A stretch of 6,617 nucleotides of DNA from an uncultured Eubacteriales bacterium (GTDB lineage: Bacteria; Bacillota; Clostridia; Christensenellales; Aristaeellaceae), in assembly GCA_900553905.1 (NCBI GenBank), contig USFL01000086.1:1-6617 (forward strand). The letters are read 5' to 3'. How positions within the stretch are numbered: position 1 is the stretch's first letter; each line of letters begins with the position of its first letter. The notes under the pieces were generated by a model, which did not search any database, had not been told where the DNA came from, and saw only the letters and a program-made list of their open reading frames with translations. This document shows, piece by piece, positions 5,317 to 6,617 of this stretch. The translations under genes and the position numbers were made by a program.

Positions 5317-6453
5317 ATGCAAAGAGTCAAACCAAAAATGAGCCGGCGGAAGGCGTTTTTGGTGCTGTTTCTGATCCTGGCGGGCATCGGCCTGCTGGTG
5401 TGGGGCGGCATTTCGCTGTTTTCCGTGCGCCTGGTCACCAATGTGACGGCCTCGCTGCTGCCATGTCCCTACAGCGACACCATCATGCCCTTCGGGCAGA
5501 ACGTGCTGTACTACGACGGCGTCAGCATTCACTGCATGAGCGATACCGGGTCGGTGCGCTGGTCGTTCCAGATCGGCGCGGATGCGGGGTATGACTGCAA
5601 CGACTCCGTCGTGGTGGCCTGGGCGGGCAGCACCATCTACATCCTGGACCAGAACGGCAACTCGTCCTACAACGACAACCTGGGCGAGGAGATCCAGTTT
5701 GCCCGTGTGGGCACGCAGTACGTGGCGGCTGTGATCGGCGAAACCACCGCCCCCCGCCTGGTGGTCAAAGACCACACCGGCGCGCACATGGATGAGGAGG
5801 CAGACGCCTTCGACACGCTGATCCTTTTGGACGTGGGCTTCTACGGCAAGAACGGCGAATACATGTGGACGCTGGCGCTGGACGTGTTCGGCACGGCGGC
5901 CAATACGATTCTCAACACCTTTGAGGTGGGCAAGATGAACACGGGCGAGGTGTCTTTGGGAGAGCCTATCGCCTATGCCGTAGTATATGAAAACAGCCTG
6001 CTGCGCGTGATCAACACCCGCAAGATGCTCACCTTCAACGACCGCGGCACGGAGGATACCTCGGCCAGCGTGCTGGTGTACGGCTGGCGGCTTCTGGACG
6101 CAGAGGTGCCCGAGCGCGGCAACGCGCTGATGCTCTTTGCACCCACCTCCCAGACGGACAGCATTTTCGACATCCGCGAGCTGCGCCTGATCTCCGGCAG
6201 CACGGACAAGCGCTACAGCCTGCCCGATACCTGTATCGGCGCGGCGGTGTGGAACAGAACGGTCTATGCCCTCAGCGCCACCACGCTCTACCGCGCCGGT
6301 ATCAACGACAGCCGCTTTACCACCTATGAGCTGCCCATGGCAAGCCAGGCCACGCGCCTGGTAGGCACGCTCACCAACGGCCGCGCCATCGTGGCCTGCG
6401 GCGACGAGGTCTACGTCATCACGCTTCCCCAGGCGGTGAACACATTCAGATGA
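5317..6453 (+). CDS. DUF5711-like membrane-anchored beta-propeller protein
   Basis: The 378-residue protein has a basic N-terminus (MQRVKPKMSRRK), one membrane helix (about 13-35, LVLFLILAGIGLLVWGGISL) and a long extracellular part made of repeated beta-strand units. Typical PQQ-like propeller signatures are LYYDGVSIHCMSDTGSVRWSF (about 64-84, a blade ending in GxxxWxF), STIYILDQNG (105-114) and the final GRAIVACGDEVYVITL (355-370). This matches my memory of the DUF5711 family of clostridial proteins. The function is not established; a scaffold or envelope-sensing role is only a guess. The start ATG at 5317 follows AAGGGAG (5305-5311) with a 5-nt gap. The frame is open back to 5137, but that extension lies in the promoter region. 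An internal ATG at 5338 is possible, though its upstream site is poorer. The CvpA-like gene follows after 22 bp, implying an operon. Confidence 0.85.
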   Translation: MQRVKPKMSRRKAFLVLFLILAGIGLLVWGGISLFSVRLVTNVTASLLPCPYSDTIMPFGQNVLYYDGVSIHCMSDTGSVRWSFQIGADAGYDCNDSVVVAWAGSTIYILDQNGNSSYNDNLGEEIQFARVGTQYVAAVIGETTAPRLVVKDHTGAHMDEEADAFDTLILLDVGFYGKNGEYMWTLALDVFGTAANTILNTFEVGKMNTGEVSLGEPIAYAVVYENSLLRVINTRKMLTFNDRGTEDTSASVLVYGWRLLDAEVPERGNALMLFAPTSQTDSIFDIRELRLISGSTDKRYSLPDTCIGAAVWNRTVYALSATTLYRAGINDSRFTTYELPMASQATRLVGTLTNGRAIVACGDEVYVITLPQAVNTFR

Positions 6454-6459
6454 GCGGCT

Positions 6460-6468
6460 AAAGGAGGG
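6460..6468 (+). promoter_or_regulatory. Shine-Dalgarno site that points to a CTG start
   Basis: AAAGGAGGG at 6460-6468 is a strong site. The nearby ATG at 6469 directly abuts it and opens a frame of only six codons, whereas CTG at 6476 lies at normal distance and in the frame that encodes a CvpA-like sequence. Confidence 0.7.
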
Positions 6469-6475
6469 ATGTTTC

Positions 6476-6617
6476 CTGAACGCGATTGACCTTATCGTGA
6501 TCGGCATCATTGCCCTGTGCACGCTGTTTGGCCTGTATCGGGGCTTTATCCAGTCCGTGCTCAACCTGGCGGGCGGGCTTCTGGCCTTTGTGGGCTCCTT
6601 CCTGCTGTTTCCCACGC
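6476..6617 (+). CDS. CvpA-family membrane protein, N-terminal part (CTG start)
   Basis: 47 codons are visible before the window edge. The translation begins (M)NAIDLIVIGIIALC, then LFGLYRGFIQSVLNLAG and GLLAFVGSFLLFPT. The order is a short N-terminus with Asp, a first membrane helix, the GxxRGF motif (Gly19-Leu-Tyr-Arg22-Gly-Phe24), then LNLAGGLLAF and a second helix. This is the hallmark start of CvpA-family (colicin V production-like) integral membrane proteins, common in Bacillota and of poorly known function. The start codon appears to be CTG, with AAAGGAGGG upstream; the next in-frame alternative, GTG at 6497, would remove part of the first helix. It is probably co-transcribed with the DUF5711-like gene. 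A sequencing error or frameshift at the start cannot be excluded. Confidence 0.85.
   Translation, partial: MNAIDLIVIGIIALCTLFGLYRGFIQSVLNLAGGLLAFVGSFLLFPT

Noticed and set aside
5281..6615. 444-codon minus-strand frame opposite the propeller gene
   Set aside because: It is a shadow of the propeller gene, which has a promoter, a ribosome site, a membrane anchor and blade motifs.

Overview
The window looks like chromosome of a fairly GC-rich member of the Clostridia (Bacillota), probably gut-associated. The grounds are Shine-Dalgarno sites of the AGGAGG type, frequent GTG/TTG/CTG starts, a LytTR/GHKL two-component pair of the Agr type, a Gram-positive beta-helix surface protein, and a DUF5711-like propeller protein followed by a CvpA-like protein. 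I cannot name the genus. There are no RNA genes, insertion sequences, integrases or CRISPR arrays.

Left block (1-2921, all minus strand): a sigma-A-type promoter with a perfect TATAAT drives a LytTR response regulator (2098-2826). The regulator overlaps by 4 bases a 7-TM GHKL histidine kinase of the AgrC/HPK10 type (830-2101). After a 359-bp gap comes the start of a secreted beta-helix/carbohydrate-binding-type surface protein (1-470, cut by the window edge), which begins at TTG behind an AAGGAGG site. The gap holds two 13-bp direct repeats one 21-bp period apart, the spacing used by LytTR regulators, then a -10 box with no good -35 and a roughly 285-nt leader with small inverted repeats. My reading is that the two-component pair switches on the surface protein. 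No AgrB/AgrD-like signal genes are visible, so the stimulus is unknown.

Middle block (3086-4351, plus strand): one secreted protein with a Sec signal peptide, two SH3-like segments and a lipocalin-like C-terminal segment, divergent from the two-component pair. It converges on an OmpR/PhoB-family regulator (4434-5063, minus) whose receiver domain has lost the usual acidic pair and the conserved lysine. A 13-bp-stem terminator between them carries its T-run on the minus side only.

Right block (5064-6617): the regulator is divergent from a membrane-anchored DUF5711-like beta-propeller protein (5317-6453), which has a TTGCAT-17-TATAAT promoter. A CvpA-family membrane protein follows after 22 bp (6476 to the window edge); its only sensible start is CTG behind an AAAGGAGGG site. 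The divergent gap holds an 11-bp-period direct repeat resembling a PhoB/WalR box, a plausible operator for the adjacent OmpR-type regulator.

The theme is envelope sensing and surface proteins. No wholly new system is demonstrated. The best leads are the inferred LytTR-to-surface-protein circuit, the degenerate receiver with its neighbouring box, and the CTG start of the CvpA-like gene.
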